Positions 20,034 to 30,961 of a stretch of DNA of 64,000 nucleotides are shown piece by piece (within the stretch, counting starts at the first letter, position 1; each line of letters opens with the position of its first letter). The position numbers and the translations under genes were made by a program. Below the pieces are notes generated by a model that was given only the letters and a program-made list of their open reading frames with translations, was not told where the DNA came from and did no database searches. Source of the DNA: Solimicrobium silvestre (GTDB lineage: Bacteria; Pseudomonadota; Gammaproteobacteria; Burkholderiales; Burkholderiaceae_D); contig NZ_PUGF01000004.1 in NCBI RefSeq assembly GCF_002976435.1, positions 62,001 through 126,000 on the forward strand, read 5' to 3'.

Positions 20034-23000
20034 TTAGGCGGCTTTTTGAGTTAATTTGGCGGCTTGCATTTCAGCTAAAGCACGTTGATATTCAGTCGGA
20101 AATACCTTGACGAACTTGGCACGACTACGCGCCCAGTCGTCCAGCAAATTACGCGCCCTGGTGCTACCGGTATGTTTGAAATGGCGTTCAATCAGGTTAC
20201 GCAAAATAGCTTCATCCGTTTCGCCTATCCCGCCTCTTAATACGCTGTGATAGAGAACACCGCTATGCGCTTGCTGCTCGATGCCGGACAACACCGGCTC
20301 CAGTGTCACCATGGACAGATTGCACTTCGCCGCAAAGTCCCCGTGCTCGTCATAGACATAAGCCAAACCGCCCGACATCCCCGCCGCGAAGTTGCGTCCG
20401 GTGTCACCCAGCACGACAACGGTGCCGCCCGTCATATATTCACAACCGTGATCGCCAGTACCTTCCACCACCGTGGTCGCACCTGAATTACGTACTGCAA
20501 AACGTTCACCAGCCACGCCGTTAATGAACGCTTCGCCAGCGATTGCGCCGTATAACACGGTATTTCCGCAAATAATATTGTCCACGGCGCGGCCACGGAA
20601 TTCGGTATTCGGGCGCAAAATAACTCGCCCGCCGGATAAACCTTTACCGACATAATCGTTGCCTTCACCAACCAAATCCAAGGTAATGCCGTGCGCTAAA
20701 AATGCCGCGAAGGATTGTCCTGCAGTGCCTTGCAATTGAATATGGATCGTATCGTCTGGTAAACCATCATGACCGAACTGACGCGCTACCAAGCCAGACA
20801 GCATGGTGCCGACAGTGCGATTGACATTTTTTACCGACGAAATAAACGAGACCTTTTCACCGGTTGTTAATGCGATCTGTGCTTGCGCAATTAATTTGTG
20901 ATCCAGAGCTTTTTCCAAACCATGATCTTGCACATCCACATGCCTGATAGGCGAGTCTTTTTCAATTTGATGGAAAATTTTACTAAAATCCAAGCCTTGC
21001 GCTTTCCAATGCGTGATTGCTTTAGATTTATCCAGCAGATCAACCCGACCTATCATTTCATCAAAACTACGCAAACCCAATTGCGCCATAATTTGACGCA
21101 CTTCTTCGGCCACAAAGAAGAAATAGTTCACCACGTATTCAGGCTTGCCAGCGAATTTGGCGCGCAATAATGGATCTTGCGTTGCAACCCCAACCGGGCA
21201 AGTATTCAAATGGCATTTGCGCATCATGATGCAGCCTTCCACCACCAATGGCGCAGTTGCAAAACCAATTTCGTCAGCGCCCAGCATCGCAGCGATCGCT
21301 ACGTCACGGCCAGTTTTCATCTGACCATCAGCCTGCACCCGAACCCTGCCGCGCAAGCCATTTAATACTAAAGTTTGCTGGGTTTCCGACAAGCCCAACT
21401 CCCACGGCGTACCGGCGTGTTTTACCGATGACAATGGCGACGCACCGGTACCGCCGTCATGACCTGCGATAACAATATGATCGGCCTTAGCTTTAGTAAC
21501 ACCGGTTGCCACTGTTCCAACGCCCACTTCCGAAACCAATTTGACTGAAATTGAGGCTTTAGGATTGGCATTTTTCAAGTCATGAATCAACTGCGCCAAA
21601 TCTTCAATCGAATAAATATCGTGATGCGGAGGCGGTGAAATCAAACCCACGCCAGGTACTGAAAAACGTAGTTTGGCAATGTATTCCGATACTTTATGTC
21701 CCGGCAATTGCCCGCCCTCGCCCGGCTTGGCACCTTGCGCCATTTTGATTTGAATTTGGTCTGCTGAATTCAAATATTCCGCCGTCACGCCAAACCGCCC
21801 GGAAGCGACCTGCTTGATTCTGGAACGCAGTGAATCGCCATCCAACAAAGGAATATCCACTTTGATTTGCTCAGCGCCCAAAATCGAAGCCATGGTTTCA
21901 CCCTGCTTGATCGGGATACCTTTCAGCTCTTGCTGATAACGCGCCGGATCTTCGCCACCTTCACCGGTGTTCGATTTACCGCCAATGCGGTTCATCGCCA
22001 CAGCCAACGTGGTATGCGCTTCAGTGCTGATCGAACCGAGCGACATTGCGCCAGTGGCAAAGCGTTTAACGATCTCTTTGGCCGACTCAACCTGATCAAG
22101 CGGAATGGCTTTTGTTGGATCAATTTTAAATTCAAATAAACCACGCAACGTCATATGGCGTTTAGATTGATCATTAATAATCTGCGCGTATTCTTTGTAC
22201 GAATTGAAGTTATTGCTGCGCGTGGAATGCTGTAATTTCGCAATCGCATCCGGCGTCCACATATGATCTTCACCGCGTATCCGGAATGCATATTCACCAC
22301 CCGCATCCAGCGCATTGGCTAGCACCGGATCAGCGCCGAAGGCTTGTTTATGCAACAGCAAGGCTTCTTCCGCTACGTCAAATAAACCGATACCTTCGAC
22401 ATTGGACGCCGTGCCACGGAAATATTTACTCACCAGTGCTTTACTCAAACCAACCGCTTCAAAGATCTCCGCGCCGCAATACGACATATAAGTTGAAATG
22501 CCCATTTTGGACATCACCTTCATCAAGCCTTTGCCGATTGCTTTGGTGTAGTTATAAATTGCTTCATCTGCGCTGAGTTTTAACTCGGCCGCCATGACTT
22601 GCAGGCTTTCCATTGCCAAATAAGGATGCACTGCTTCGGCACCATAACCGGCCAACAAGGCAAAGTGATGCGTTTCACGCGCCGAACCGGTGTCCACCAC
22701 CAAGCCGGTAATGGTGCGCAAACCGCGACTGACCAAATGCTGATGTACCGTCGACGTCGCCAACAAGGCCGGAATCGCCACCGTATCCGCGTCCATTTTT
22801 CGGTCTGAAATAATGATGATGTTATGGCCTGATTTAACCGCATCAACCACTTCCGCACAAATCGACGCCAGACGCGCTTCGATACCTTCTTTGCCCCACA
22901 CCACTGGGTAGCAAATATTTAAATCATAGGATTTGAATTTCCCGCCGGTGTATTCACTGATATTCCGCAAGCGCGCCATGTCGGCAAAATTCAACACCGG

Positions 23001-24692
23001 TTGCGCAACCTCTAAACGCATCGGCGGATTGATGTTATTAGTATCGAGCAGATTCGGTTTCGGGCCGATAAATGACACCAGCGACATCACCATCGCTTCA
23101 CGGATCGGATCAATCGGCGGATTGGTTACTTGCGCAAATAACTGCTTGAAGTAGTTATAGAGCGTTTTATTTTTGTTGGAAGTAATCGCCAGGGGTGAAT
23201 CGTTACCCATTGAGCCAATCGCTTCTTCACCCGACTCGGCCATCGGCGTCATCAAAAATTTAATGTCTTCCTGCGTGTAACCAAACGCTTGCTGGCGGTC
23301 TAACAAAGCCACGTCAGAACTGGCCAACGCGGCGGCTTCCGGCAATTTATTCAGCTTGATGCGTACCGAATTAATCCACTGTTTATACGGCTTGGCATTG
23401 GCATAGGTATTCTTGATTTCTTGGTCGTCAATAATACGACCAGCATCTAAATCGATCAAAAACATTTTGCCCGGCTGTAAACGCCATTTTTTAATGATCT
23501 TTGATTCAGGGATCGGCAACACACCAGATTCCGACGCCATCACCACTAAATCATCATCAGTAATGATGTAACGTGCCGGACGCAAACCGTTGCGATCCAA
23601 AGTGCCGCCAATTTGACGGCCATCGGTAAATGCCATCGCCGCAGGGCCGTCCCACGGTTCCATCATCGCGGCGTGGTACTCGTAAAAAGCGCGCCGGTTG
23701 TCATCCATCATCGTGTGGTTTTCCCACGCTTCAGGAATCATCATCATCATTGCTTGGGCGATCGGATAACCCGCCATCACTAACAATTCCAGTGCATTAT
23801 CAAAACACGCGGTGTCGGATTGGCCTTCAAAAATAAGCGGATACAGTTTTTGTAAATCGTTGCCCAACACCGCGGAACTCATCACACCTTCACGGGCGCG
23901 CATCCAGTTAAAGTTTCCTTTTACCGTATTGATTTCACCGTTATGCGCAATCATCCGATACGGATGTGCTAACGGCCATTCTGGGAAAGTATTGGTTGAA
24001 AAGCGCTGATGCACCAGCGCCAATGCGGAAATAAAGCGTGGATCTTGCAAATCCTGGTAATACACGCCGACTTGGGTAGCTAACAGCAAACCCTTGTAGA
24101 CGATGGTGCGCGCCGACATCGACGGCACAAAATATTCTTTGCCATGAATTAAATGCAAGGCTTCAATCGCGTGTACAGCCGATTTGCGGATTACGTATAA
24201 CTTACGCTCTAACGCGTCGGTCACCATAATATCGGGGCCGCGGCCAATAAAAATCTGGCGAATGACAGGCTCTTTGTCGCGCACGGTCGGCGACATCGGC
24301 ATGCTTTTATCTACAGGCACGTCGCGCCAGCCCAGCACTATCTGCCCTTCGATGCGCACCGAGCGTTCAATTTCTTGTTCACATGCTAAACGCGATGCGT
24401 GTTCTTTCGGCAAAAACACCATTCCTACGCCATATTCCCCTGGCGGCGGCAAGATCACATTTTGCAAAGCCATTTCTTCACGGAAGAATTGATCTGGTAA
24501 TTGCAGCAAAATCCCGGCACCGTCGCCCATTAGCTCATCGGCACCAACCGCACCCCGATGATCCAGGTTTTGTAGTATCAACAAACCTTGCTCAACAATC
24601 ATGTGACTTTTATTACCTTTAATGTGGGCAACAAAGCCAACACCACAGGCATCGTGTTCATTTTTTGGATCGTACAGACCTTGCGCTTGCAT
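20034..24692 (-). CDS. gltB: Glutamate synthase (NADPH), large subunit
   Basis: GltB makes two glutamates from glutamine and 2-oxoglutarate. The start at 24692 ([17 protein letters not shown]) has GGAG 7 bp upstream; an upstream start at 24707 lacks one. The 1552-aa protein holds a class II glutaminase domain whose nucleophile is the Cys in DACGVGF (after propeptide removal), the FMN-binding synthase domain, the 3Fe-4S cysteines in [13 protein letters not shown], and a C-terminal beta-helix ([17 protein letters not shown]). Length is normal. Confidence 0.97.
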   Translation of the reverse strand: MQAQGLYDPKNEHDACGVGFVAHIKGNKSHMIVEQGLLILQNLDHRGAVGADELMGDGAGILLQLPDQFFREEMALQNVILPPPGEYGVGMVFLPKEHASRLACEQEIERSVRIEGQIVLGWRDVPVDKSMPMSPTVRDKEPVIRQIFIGRGPDIMVTDALERKLYVIRKSAVHAIEALHLIHGKEYFVPSMSARTIVYKGLLLATQVGVYYQDLQDPRFISALALVHQRFSTNTFPEWPLAHPYRMIAHNGEINTVKGNFNWMRAREGVMSSAVLGNDLQKLYPLIFEGQSDTACFDNALELLVMAGYPIAQAMMMMIPEAWENHTMMDDNRRAFYEYHAAMMEPWDGPAAMAFTDGRQIGGTLDRNGLRPARYIITDDDLVVMASESGVLPIPESKIIKKWRLQPGKMFLIDLDAGRIIDDQEIKNTYANAKPYKQWINSVRIKLNKLPEAAALASSDVALLDRQQAFGYTQEDIKFLMTPMAESGEEAIGSMGNDSPLAITSNKNKTLYNYFKQLFAQVTNPPIDPIREAMVMSLVSFIGPKPNLLDTNNINPPMRLEVAQPVLNFADMARLRNISEYTGGKFKSYDLNICYPVVWGKEGIEARLASICAEVVDAVKSGHNIIIISDRKMDADTVAIPALLATSTVHQHLVSRGLRTITGLVVDTGSARETHHFALLAGYGAEAVHPYLAMESLQVMAAELKLSADEAIYNYTKAIGKGLMKVMSKMGISTYMSYCGAEIFEAVGLSKALVSKYFRGTASNVEGIGLFDVAEEALLLHKQAFGADPVLANALDAGGEYAFRIRGEDHMWTPDAIAKLQHSTRSNNFNSYKEYAQIINDQSKRHMTLRGLFEFKIDPTKAIPLDQVESAKEIVKRFATGAMSLGSISTEAHTTLAVAMNRIGGKSNTGEGGEDPARYQQELKGIPIKQGETMASILGAEQIKVDIPLLDGDSLRSRIKQVASGRFGVTAEYLNSADQIQIKMAQGAKPGEGGQLPGHKVSEYIAKLRFSVPGVGLISPPPHHDIYSIEDLAQLIHDLKNANPKASISVKLVSEVGVGTVATGVTKAKADHIVIAGHDGGTGASPLSSVKHAGTPWELGLSETQQTLVLNGLRGRVRVQADGQMKTGRDVAIAAMLGADEIGFATAPLVVEGCIMMRKCHLNTCPVGVATQDPLLRAKFAGKPEYVVNYFFFVAEEVRQIMAQLGLRSFDEMIGRVDLLDKSKAITHWKAQGLDFSKIFHQIEKDSPIRHVDVQDHGLEKALDHKLIAQAQIALTTGEKVSFISSVKNVNRTVGTMLSGLVARQFGHDGLPDDTIHIQLQGTAGQSFAAFLAHGITLDLVGEGNDYVGKGLSGGRVILRPNTEFRGRAVDNIICGNTVLYGAIAGEAFINGVAGERFAVRNSGATTVVEGTGDHGCEYMTGGTVVVLGDTGRNFAAGMSGGLAYVYDEHGDFAAKCNLSMVTLEPVLSGIEQQAHSGVLYHSVLRGGIGETDEAILRNLIERHFKHTGSTRARNLLDDWARSRAKFVKVFPTEYQRALAEMQAAKLTQKAA

Positions 24693-24759
24693 TATTTTTC
24701 TCCACAACGGGACTAGGGGGTGAGCAAAGAATAAAGCACTGCAACATTTAATTCAACAG

Positions 24760-24825
24760 AATTAAATAGGGTCAGAGATCATTAAATATGAATTTAATTT
24801 AATCAAAAATTAAATAGGGTCAGAG
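24760..24825. repeat. Two direct repeats AATTAAATAGGGTCAGAG beside the RAYT gene
   Basis: The 18-base sequence AATTAAATAGGGTCAGAG occurs at 24760-24777 and again at 24808-24825, 48 bp apart. Both lie between gltB and the RAYT gene, at its 3' side. I remember GGGTCAGAG-type sequences as common next to genes of this transposase family, so they probably mark the boundary of the mobile unit. Confidence 0.6.
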
Positions 24826-24877
24826 TTGTTTGCGAGAAATAAAAAAGCATCCTACCCTAGCTTCCCTATCCGATTAT

Positions 24878-25603
24878 TTATTTTGGATTGTTCTCATCCT
24901 GCTTTTCCAACTTCGGTTTATGCAAGCGCGGCCGACCGCGTTTTAATGGATTAATTCGCCGACTTGCCTGCTTCTCTAATTGCTCCTTGAAATGCGAAGA
25001 GCCTAACGGCCAGCCTTTCAAACAAGCTTTAGTTATCTCTTCAATTTCTTTTAAAGTAAGTGCCTGCTCCAGCAATTCCTTATATACTGCCTCACGCTGA
25101 AAAGGCGTATTACCCAAATTCCAGTACAGCGGATGATCACTGATTAACGGATCAACCAACGCACCTATATGGTGCAAATAACTGGAATCAACATAGTCGG
25201 CAGGGGCTGACACCAATCCGGCGCGCACAGGATTAGACTCAATATAGCGGCTGCACAACATAAAATATGCTGCAGAATCGATCAGTAAGGACTTAAACCG
25301 ACCCTGCCAAAGCGTACCGCTACGTTCATAACGCCGATTAAAATAAGGGACATAGTGCCGACCTAGCCATTGCATCATGCGCCCCAACCCGTCATCGGTT
25401 TGTGGAGTTGCTAATAAATGGAAGTGATTTGGCATGAATACATAGGCATGGATCGCAACATCAAATTTCTTTGCCGCCTCTAAAAGCAGTTGGCGAAACA
25501 ACGCGACATCATCCGCATCACAAAAAATTAGCCGGTTATCATTGCCCCGTTGAATTATGTGATGTTGATGATTTGCAATAGTGAGTCGGGGTAACCGTGC
25601 CAT
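24878..25603 (-). CDS. REP-associated tyrosine transposase (RAYT, Y1_Tnp family)
   Basis: RAYT proteins are HUH-type single-strand nucleases thought to spread REP hairpins. The 241-aa protein starts MARLPRLTIANHQHHIIQRG, has the metal-binding HUH pair H60 and H62 in MPNHFHLL, and the candidate nucleophile Y120 in RYIESNPVRAGLV. The C-terminal 30 residues are basic (PLKRGRPRLHK). The gene appears intact and stands alone between gltB and phaM. REP-like hairpins at 2063, 14458 and 50710 are possible substrates. Confidence 0.93.
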   Translation of the reverse strand: MARLPRLTIANHQHHIIQRGNDNRLIFCDADDVALFRQLLLEAAKKFDVAIHAYVFMPNHFHLLATPQTDDGLGRMMQWLGRHYVPYFNRRYERSGTLWQGRFKSLLIDSAAYFMLCSRYIESNPVRAGLVSAPADYVDSSYLHHIGALVDPLISDHPLYWNLGNTPFQREAVYKELLEQALTLKEIEEITKACLKGWPLGSSHFKEQLEKQASRRINPLKRGRPRLHKPKLEKQDENNPK

Positions 25604-25680
25604 GTTTTAAGAGAGTAGCTTACTTTTTTGAGGGGGATTAAAGCGATATATCGACAATAATATTGCCAATGTTTTCGTCA

Positions 25681-25714
25681 AAAAACAGGGAAATTCATAT
25701 ACCTCCCTGTTTTT
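25681..25714. terminator. Intrinsic terminator downstream of phaM
   Basis: AAAAACAGGGA and TCCCTGTTTTT form a perfect 11-bp stem with a 12-base loop and T-rich flanks on both strands. It lies 31 bp after the phaM stop and upstream of the RAYT gene, so it probably ends the phaM message and can work in both directions. Confidence 0.75.
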
Positions 25715-25744
25715 TGAAAAAATTAATTTATATACACGGGGATG

Positions 25745-26461
25745 CTAAACAGATTTACCCGTCTTTGAAGCCGCACCAGTTTTTGCTTTGCTGGCAGCTT
25801 TAGGTACTGGCTTAGCTGGCGACTTTGGTGCCGACTTAGTTGCACCCTTGGCAGGTGGTTTCGGTGCCGCAGATGCGCTGGCCTTCAAATTCGTCGCCTT
25901 AGCAACCAATTGCGTTGCCGCATCGGTTGCCGCTTTAGTTGCATCTTCAGTTACCGACTTTGCCACCTCATAATTTGCCGCACTGTTTGCCAGCGCTGTG
26001 CCAAGTGCCTGCTTAAATTGCTCTTGCACGCCATTCCACCAAGTAGCAGATTGACTCATTAAGGGCGCAACGTCGGCATCTTCCTGCGCACCAGACTTTG
26101 TAGCTGCTGCAGCTCCAGATTCAGATGCCAAACCCGCTGCAAATGGATTGCTGGTTCCACTAGAATTCACGCTTTGCATGGTTTGTGCCATGGTGGAACT
26201 CAGCGAATGTAAGGTGGCAATGGTGGCACGCTGAATTTCCAGGGCTTGAATAGTGCTATGAAGCATCGTCATATTCACCGTTAACCAGGACTCTACTGTC
26301 TTCAATTCCTGAATCCGCTTATCCATGTCTTCCAGCGACATGCTGGGCACTGGCATCGACATGCCCGGTACCGTCATTCCCGGTACACTCATGCCGCCCC
26401 ATAATTTTTTTACGAAACTCAAGCTATCATTAAATGCATCTGATGAGGCTGATTGGGTCAT
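25745..26461 (-). CDS. PhaM-type polyhydroxyalkanoate granule protein
   Basis: PhaM activates PHA synthase and links PHA granules to DNA. The start at 26461 (MTQSASSDAF) has GGAG 9 bp upstream. The 238-aa protein has the PhaM-like opening DSLSFVKKLWGGM, followed by a repeated VPGM/MPVPSM stretch, then LEDMDKRIQELKTVESWL and a helical core. The C-terminal 45 residues are Lys/Ala/Pro-rich (KPPAKGATKSAPKSPAKP), like the DNA-binding PAKKA tail of PhaM. A terminator follows the gene. Confidence 0.82.
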   Translation of the reverse strand: MTQSASSDAFNDSLSFVKKLWGGMSVPGMTVPGMSMPVPSMSLEDMDKRIQELKTVESWLTVNMTMLHSTIQALEIQRATIATLHSLSSTMAQTMQSVNSSGTSNPFAAGLASESGAAAATKSGAQEDADVAPLMSQSATWWNGVQEQFKQALGTALANSAANYEVAKSVTEDATKAATDAATQLVAKATNLKASASAAPKPPAKGATKSAPKSPAKPVPKAASKAKTGAASKTGKSV

Positions 26462-26758
26462 AGCGTTATCTCCAAGGTCAAAGTTCAAAGGTAAAGAATT
26501 AGAAAGGGGATTAATGAAACGGTAATGCATCTTGCCCTTGCTTGATTAACTGGTCAAGCCTGAAACTAGTCAAGTACTAATCATCGCGAACAATAGTCAA
26601 CATAAACAGAAGGTTACATACAAACTAAGCCTGCATAAAATTAACGAAAACGTATACACTGACGTCTCTTCGCTTGTCTTCGAATAGCTTGGTGTCGCAA
26701 GCTGGCTTCTCTACCGCAGGATTTTCTTTTGTATGACTAAAAAATAGAGCGAAACATT

Positions 26759-27808
26759 TTGAACACGCGCCGCATCATTCCTATTTTTCTCACCGCTTTA
26801 GCGCACTTAGTGCTGCTACAATTTTTTAGCGGAACTCGCTTTACATCGCCGATACCCAACATCGTCGTTCCAGTCACGCTGCACGAAATCCCGGTCATTA
26901 CTAAATTTACCGCTCCACCCCCAAAAGCGACTCCACAAAAGAAAATCCAGCCATTACCGCCGCACCCCAAAGCACCCGTTGAAATCGAACCTATTAGCCA
27001 GTCGCCAGAGCCCGCCGAGTCAACTGAATCAGCAGCGCCCATGGCAGAACCTGCCGCGACTGAGCTGAGTGTAGCCGCGCCAATACCAGAAACAATTCCT
27101 GCACCGGTCGCTCAAACTGCACCGGCCTTATCAACCTTACCGCCGCCTTCAGCTAGTTATATCTTGGACGTAGTGCGTACCGAGCCTAACGTGGCCAATC
27201 CTTATTATGGTTCAGGTGAAATTCGCTGGGAACATGATGACAAAAGCTACACCATGCAAATGGAGGTTGGCGTCAATTTATTATTCACCACGATCCGCTT
27301 ATACAGCTTGCAAAGTGAAGGCGAACTGGCCGAAACCGGCATCAAACCGCGCACAGTAACTGAAACACGGCGCGGACGCTCGGCAACAGCTACCCATTTT
27401 AATTACGACAGCAATACCATTAGTTTTTCAGCGTCCACAGCAATGCTTCCTTTATCGGACGGAGCTCAGGATAAAGCCACCGTGTTAATGCAATTAGCCA
27501 GCATCGGCAACGCAGATCCTAGCCAATTCCAGGCCGGTAAAAACATCACCATCCAAGTCGCGGAAGAAAAAGAAGCTAGCCCTTATCAGTTCGTTGTAGT
27601 GGAACAAGAAACCATCGACACCAAACTTGGCCACCTGCTAACCTGGCACATCGTTCGACCGCCACGCCCCGGGCTTTACTCTTCACGGCTAGACATCTGG
27701 ATCGCGCCAGATTTACATTGGCTACCCGTGCAAATTCGCAATTCCGAAGCCAACGGGGCCATTACTACGCAAACTATTCGTAAAATCATCACAGGATCAA
27801 AACAATGA
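26759..27808 (+). CDS. DUF3108 protein with proline-rich linker
   Basis: The 349-aa protein starts at a TTG codon (26759) and opens with one hydrophobic segment (FLTALAHLVLLQFF), followed by a Pro/Ala/Glu-rich linker (about residues 45-125). A C-terminal DUF3108 beta domain follows (about 140-345; GSGEIRWEHDDKSYTM and SSRLDIWIAPDLHWLPVQIR). The layout, inner-membrane anchor plus proline-rich periplasmic spacer, resembles TonB-like envelope proteins, but the function of DUF3108 is unknown. It overlaps the next gene, a second DUF3108 protein, by 4 bp. Confidence 0.8.
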   Translation: MNTRRIIPIFLTALAHLVLLQFFSGTRFTSPIPNIVVPVTLHEIPVITKFTAPPPKATPQKKIQPLPPHPKAPVEIEPISQSPEPAESTESAAPMAEPAATELSVAAPIPETIPAPVAQTAPALSTLPPPSASYILDVVRTEPNVANPYYGSGEIRWEHDDKSYTMQMEVGVNLLFTTIRLYSLQSEGELAETGIKPRTVTETRRGRSATATHFNYDSNTISFSASTAMLPLSDGAQDKATVLMQLASIGNADPSQFQAGKNITIQVAEEKEASPYQFVVVEQETIDTKLGHLLTWHIVRPPRPGLYSSRLDIWIAPDLHWLPVQIRNSEANGAITTQTIRKIITGSKQ

Positions 27809-28566
27809 AATTTTCACTCAGCCTTTCCCTTATTTTTGCATCACTACAGCTACTCAGCACAGCTGTTTTAGCTGAAGAGCATCCCAGCATTAATTATCCA
27901 ACCAATTTAGCGCCATCAGCGCAACTGCACTACCACATCAAAGCCAAACAAAGCGGTTTTAGTCTGGATGGCGAAGCCGATGTCAACTGGCAGGTAGGCG
28001 GCTCAAACTCAACCCAAACTTATTCCATCAAAACCGAAACGCGCGCCGCAATTCTTGGGAAAATTTTGCAGGCGGATAGCACCGGATTAATCGATTCGTT
28101 CGGCTTGGCACCAGATCAATTTGAAGAAAAACGCTTAGGTAAACCAGCCACGCAAACCCGCTTTGACCGCAAAACTAAAACACTGAATTTTTCCGAATCG
28201 AGTGAAACATATCCGCTCAAAGGCGGAGAACAAGATCGTACCAGCGCCGTCTGGCAGTTAGTCTCCATCGCCCGCGCAGCACCAGCCCAATTTATTCCAA
28301 ACTCCCAATGGAAGCTATTTGTGGCTGGCCGCCGTGATGCAGAAAAGTGGACGTTTACGGTGGACGACAACGTCACCATCTCTACGCCATTCGGCAATGT
28401 CGCCACAGTGCATATCATCAAGGCACCGCCACCAGATTCCAAAGATCAACGTTTGGATATTTGGCTGGCACCGAGCATGGAATGGTATCCGGTACGGCTC
28501 AAATTTAGCGACGCCAATGGCGATACGATAGATCAGATTTTAGATCGCGTTAAAAATAACCCTTAA
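27805..28566 (+). CDS. DUF3108 secreted protein
   Basis: The 253-aa protein has a signal peptide (FSLSLSLIFASLQLLSTAVLAEE, about residues 3-25) and a DUF3108 domain. It shares the closing pattern QRLDIWLAPSMEWYPVRLKF with the preceding gene, so the two are probably ancient paralogues acting together in the periplasm. They overlap by 4 bp. The function is unknown. queC starts 46 bp downstream. Confidence 0.85.
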   Translation: MKFSLSLSLIFASLQLLSTAVLAEEHPSINYPTNLAPSAQLHYHIKAKQSGFSLDGEADVNWQVGGSNSTQTYSIKTETRAAILGKILQADSTGLIDSFGLAPDQFEEKRLGKPATQTRFDRKTKTLNFSESSETYPLKGGEQDRTSAVWQLVSIARAAPAQFIPNSQWKLFVAGRRDAEKWTFTVDDNVTISTPFGNVATVHIIKAPPPDSKDQRLDIWLAPSMEWYPVRLKFSDANGDTIDQILDRVKNNP

Positions 28567-28612
28567 GTAATTCGTTAAAATAAGTCTTTAAATTAGCATT
28601 GAAAGGTCAACC

Positions 28613-29329
28613 ATGAATTCGTCAGCCTTAGTTCTGTTCTCCGGTGGACAAGATTCCACTACCTGTTTAGCGTGGGCCTTAGAAAACTATGAGCGAGTAG
28701 AAACGCTGGGCTTTGATTATGGTCAACGGCACGACATTGAATTGGTGATGCGTCCCATTTTGCGCGAAAAAATCGCACCACTGCATCCGCATTGGGCGGA
28801 GCGATTAGGCCCGGACCATTTGCTTGACCTGTCACTAATCTCAAGCATTTCCGAAACTGCCATGACAGCGGATATCGACATCGTCATGCAAGAAAATGGC
28901 CTGCCAAATACCTTTGTACCGGGTCGCAATTTGTTGTTCATGACTGTCGCCGCAGCTCTGGCTTATCGGCGCGGCATTGATGTTTTAGTAGGTGGTATGT
29001 GCGAAACAGATTTTTCCGGCTACCCTGATTGCCGCGACGACACCATGAAAGCGCTGCAAGTAGCGCTAAATTTGGGCATGAACACCCGCATCAATCTGGC
29101 TACCCCATTAATGTGGTTAGACAAATCGCAAACATGGGAACTCGCACACAAATTAGGCGGCACCGCATTAATTGACTTAATCCGCACAGAAACCCACACC
29201 TGCTATTTAGGTGAACGTGGCAAGAAGCACGACTGGGGTTATGGCTGCGAAACGTGTCCGGCTTGCCTGCTGCGCGCTAAGGGTTACATGGAATTTATTG
29301 CCCGCAACAACATTTTTACAAAAAAATAA
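28613..29329 (+). CDS. queC: 7-cyano-7-deazaguanine synthase
   Basis: QueC makes preQ0, a precursor of queuosine in tRNA. The 238-aa protein has the PP-loop SGGQDSTT at residues 10-17 and the zinc-binding cysteines of the C-terminal [13 protein letters not shown] region. GAAAGG lies about 8 bp upstream. I see no preQ1 riboswitch in the 46-bp leader, and no other que genes are nearby. Confidence 0.96.
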   Translation: MNSSALVLFSGGQDSTTCLAWALENYERVETLGFDYGQRHDIELVMRPILREKIAPLHPHWAERLGPDHLLDLSLISSISETAMTADIDIVMQENGLPNTFVPGRNLLFMTVAAALAYRRGIDVLVGGMCETDFSGYPDCRDDTMKALQVALNLGMNTRINLATPLMWLDKSQTWELAHKLGGTALIDLIRTETHTCYLGERGKKHDWGYGCETCPACLLRAKGYMEFIARNNIFTKK

Positions 29330-29428
29330 CACACATGCTGTCCAAAATATAATTTTAATGCTAGCATACTCAGCATAGTATTATTGATGGACCCAAACAA
29401 CCACCATACAAAAGAAAAGGAAGCTATC

Positions 29429-29740
29429 ATGTCAGATACCCCCTTAAAAGTCGTTGTAGGCACTGCTCTCAACCCAGCACAGAAAAAAGATTTGATGCAT
29501 CGTTTGGCACGTATTGAAGGCCAATTGCGCGGCATTCAAAAATTAATTGCAAACGCTGCGGTGCAATCCGATTGCGATGGTGTTGCCCAACAAATGGCTG
29601 CTGCCCGTAAAGCATTGGATCGTTCATTTGTTACCTTACTCACCAGCGCAATGGTTACTCATACTGCTGGCGCACAAAACGTGGAAGACGCGACATTACG
29701 CGCTCAGCATTTGGCGGCGTTGCTGGATAAATTTGCTTAA
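29429..29740 (+). CDS. CsoR/RcnR/FrmR-family metal or formaldehyde-sensing repressor
   Basis: The 103-aa call starts at the ATG at 29429, with AAAGGA just upstream; an earlier in-frame start at 29387 has none. This all-helical family (DUF156) binds DNA and releases it on metal or aldehyde binding. The family opening LMHRLARIEGQLRGIQKLI is clear. The conserved cysteine is in SDCDGVAQQMAAARKALDR, and a histidine follows in VTHTAG. The ligand cannot be decided, and no efflux or dehydrogenase gene is adjacent. A strong terminator follows. Confidence 0.85.
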   Translation: MSDTPLKVVVGTALNPAQKKDLMHRLARIEGQLRGIQKLIANAAVQSDCDGVAQQMAAARKALDRSFVTLLTSAMVTHTAGAQNVEDATLRAQHLAALLDKFA

Positions 29741-29766
29741 TTAATCAGTTAATTAATTCAGGTATT

Positions 29767-29805
29767 AAAAAAGCCGCTAGATTTTTAAAATCTAGCGGCT
29801 TTTTG
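29767..29805. terminator. Strong bidirectional intrinsic terminator
   Basis: AAAAGCCGCTAGATTTT and its exact complement AAAATCTAGCGGCTTTT form a long stem with a very short loop and T tracts on both strands. It sits between the CsoR-family gene and the convergent lipoprotein gene and serves both. Confidence 0.9.
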
Positions 29806-29822
29806 CATTGAGTCAGACAGCA

Positions 29823-30305
29823 TCAACGATGCCAACCGCCACGACCATGCCAGCCACCGCCCCATCTTCCGTAATATCCTATACCAACCCCAATACCAAT
29901 GCCGCCGTACCAAGGATTAACATAGACGGGACTATAGTAAGGATCGTAGTAACTGCTATACACCACTGGTGCCGGAGATTGAATATAAACCACCGACGGC
30001 GTTGGTGACTGCATATACACAGGCGCTTGTTGCACCACTACTGGCTGCTGATTAGTTGCAACAGTTGTCGTTGTCGGAGTTGAATTTGGTGCTGCGGCAG
30101 TAGGTGCCGCTGGTGCATAAGTCGGTGCAGATGCCGGAGGCATATAATTGCTAGGCTGCATCCCTACATATTGACCATTAACGTAAGTCGGTAAAACAGT
30201 GCTAGTCATGCGATAGCCTATCGGTTGCTGTGGTGCCACAACACAAGCACTCAACGCAGCCGTTAAAGACACTATCACCGCCATTTGAATAAATTTAATT
30301 TTCAT
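29823..30305 (-). CDS. Small Pro/Gly/Tyr-rich lipoprotein
   Basis: The start at 30305 (MKIKFIQM) has GAGG 6 bp upstream. The 160-aa protein has a lipoprotein signal ending LSAC (Cys near residue 21), then a low-complexity Pro/Thr/Gln/Ala stretch and a Gly/Tyr/Trp-rich end (GIGIGVGIGYYGRWGGGW) closing with His residues. No enzyme motif is visible. It is probably an outer-membrane or envelope-associated lipoprotein; I do not recognise a named family. Confidence 0.75.
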   Translation of the reverse strand: MKIKFIQMAVIVSLTAALSACVVAPQQPIGYRMTSTVLPTYVNGQYVGMQPSNYMPPASAPTYAPAAPTAAAPNSTPTTTTVATNQQPVVVQQAPVYMQSPTPSVVYIQSPAPVVYSSYYDPYYSPVYVNPWYGGIGIGVGIGYYGRWGGGWHGRGGWHR

Positions 30306-30424
30306 ATTCGCCTCTATTAAACAGTCCAACTATTAATACTATATTCCAACTTTCATAGCGTACCATCAACTTTTACATCTCATTCACAGATTTACTTTGC
30401 TATACAAAAGCGGGAGCACTGGCT

Positions 30425-30691
30425 TTATCTATCGTAATGCCCACGGCATGCAATGATAATAATTTGAGAATCTTCTACTGCGTAGACCAACCTGTGCACG
30501 TCATCAATACGCCGACTCCAAAACCCTGATAAGTTACCAAGCAGAGATTCAGGTTTACCTATCCCCTCAAATGGATCACGCAGCATGCCATTAATTAAGA
30601 CATTAATTCGTTTCAGCATTTTCCGGTCTTGGCTTTGCCAATAGCTATAATCATCCCATGCCGTTGGCGTAAAACAAAGATGACGCTTCAT
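30425..30691 (-). CDS. YoeB/Txe-family toxin
   Basis: The 88-aa protein matches the YoeB/Txe branch of RelE-like ribosome-dependent mRNA endonucleases. It has FTPTAWDDYSYWQSQDRKML at the start, the middle GIGKPESLLGNLSGFWSRRID, and the closing ACRGHYDR with the catalytic-type His and Tyr. It overlaps the YefM-type antitoxin gene upstream by 4 bp, the usual order for this pair. Confidence 0.93.
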   Translation of the reverse strand: MKRHLCFTPTAWDDYSYWQSQDRKMLKRINVLINGMLRDPFEGIGKPESLLGNLSGFWSRRIDDVHRLVYAVEDSQIIIIACRGHYDR

Positions 30692-30948
30692 TCGTCTGTT
30701 GCTATTAACTTACGTTGGACTGCCTTACCCGCGCGGTATTCTGCAATGGATTCAGCCAGATGGGCAGCATTACTCGGTGATGATGTCAGGTGGAGTGTTT
30801 CGATTAAGCTGTTGTAATAATTCAAGCCCATCACTACCGCATCCTCGCCATCGCGACGGTGAATAATGGTAACGTCTGCATCGTCTATGCTGTTATCCAA
30901 TACTTTTTTTAAATTATTACGTGCTTCTGAATAAGTTAGGATGCGCAT
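30688..30948 (-). CDS. YefM/Phd-family antitoxin
   Basis: The 86-aa protein has the Phd/YefM N-terminal DNA-binding fold (MRILTYSEARNNLKKVLDNS, then IIHRRDGEDAVVMGLNYYNSL), with a C-terminal toxin-binding tail. It neutralises the YoeB-type toxin encoded by the overlapping next gene. GGGGA lies 4 bp upstream of the ATG. A palindrome 14 bp upstream is a probable self-regulation site. Confidence 0.92.
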   Translation of the reverse strand: MRILTYSEARNNLKKVLDNSIDDADVTIIHRRDGEDAVVMGLNYYNSLIETLHLTSSPSNAAHLAESIAEYRAGKAVQRKLIATDE

Positions 30949-30961
30949 AAAATCCCCATAG

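Noticed and set aside
28567-28612. preQ1 riboswitch upstream of queC
   Set aside because: The leader is only 46 bp and shows no pseudoknot-like pairing, and queC directly follows a gene of the same strand.
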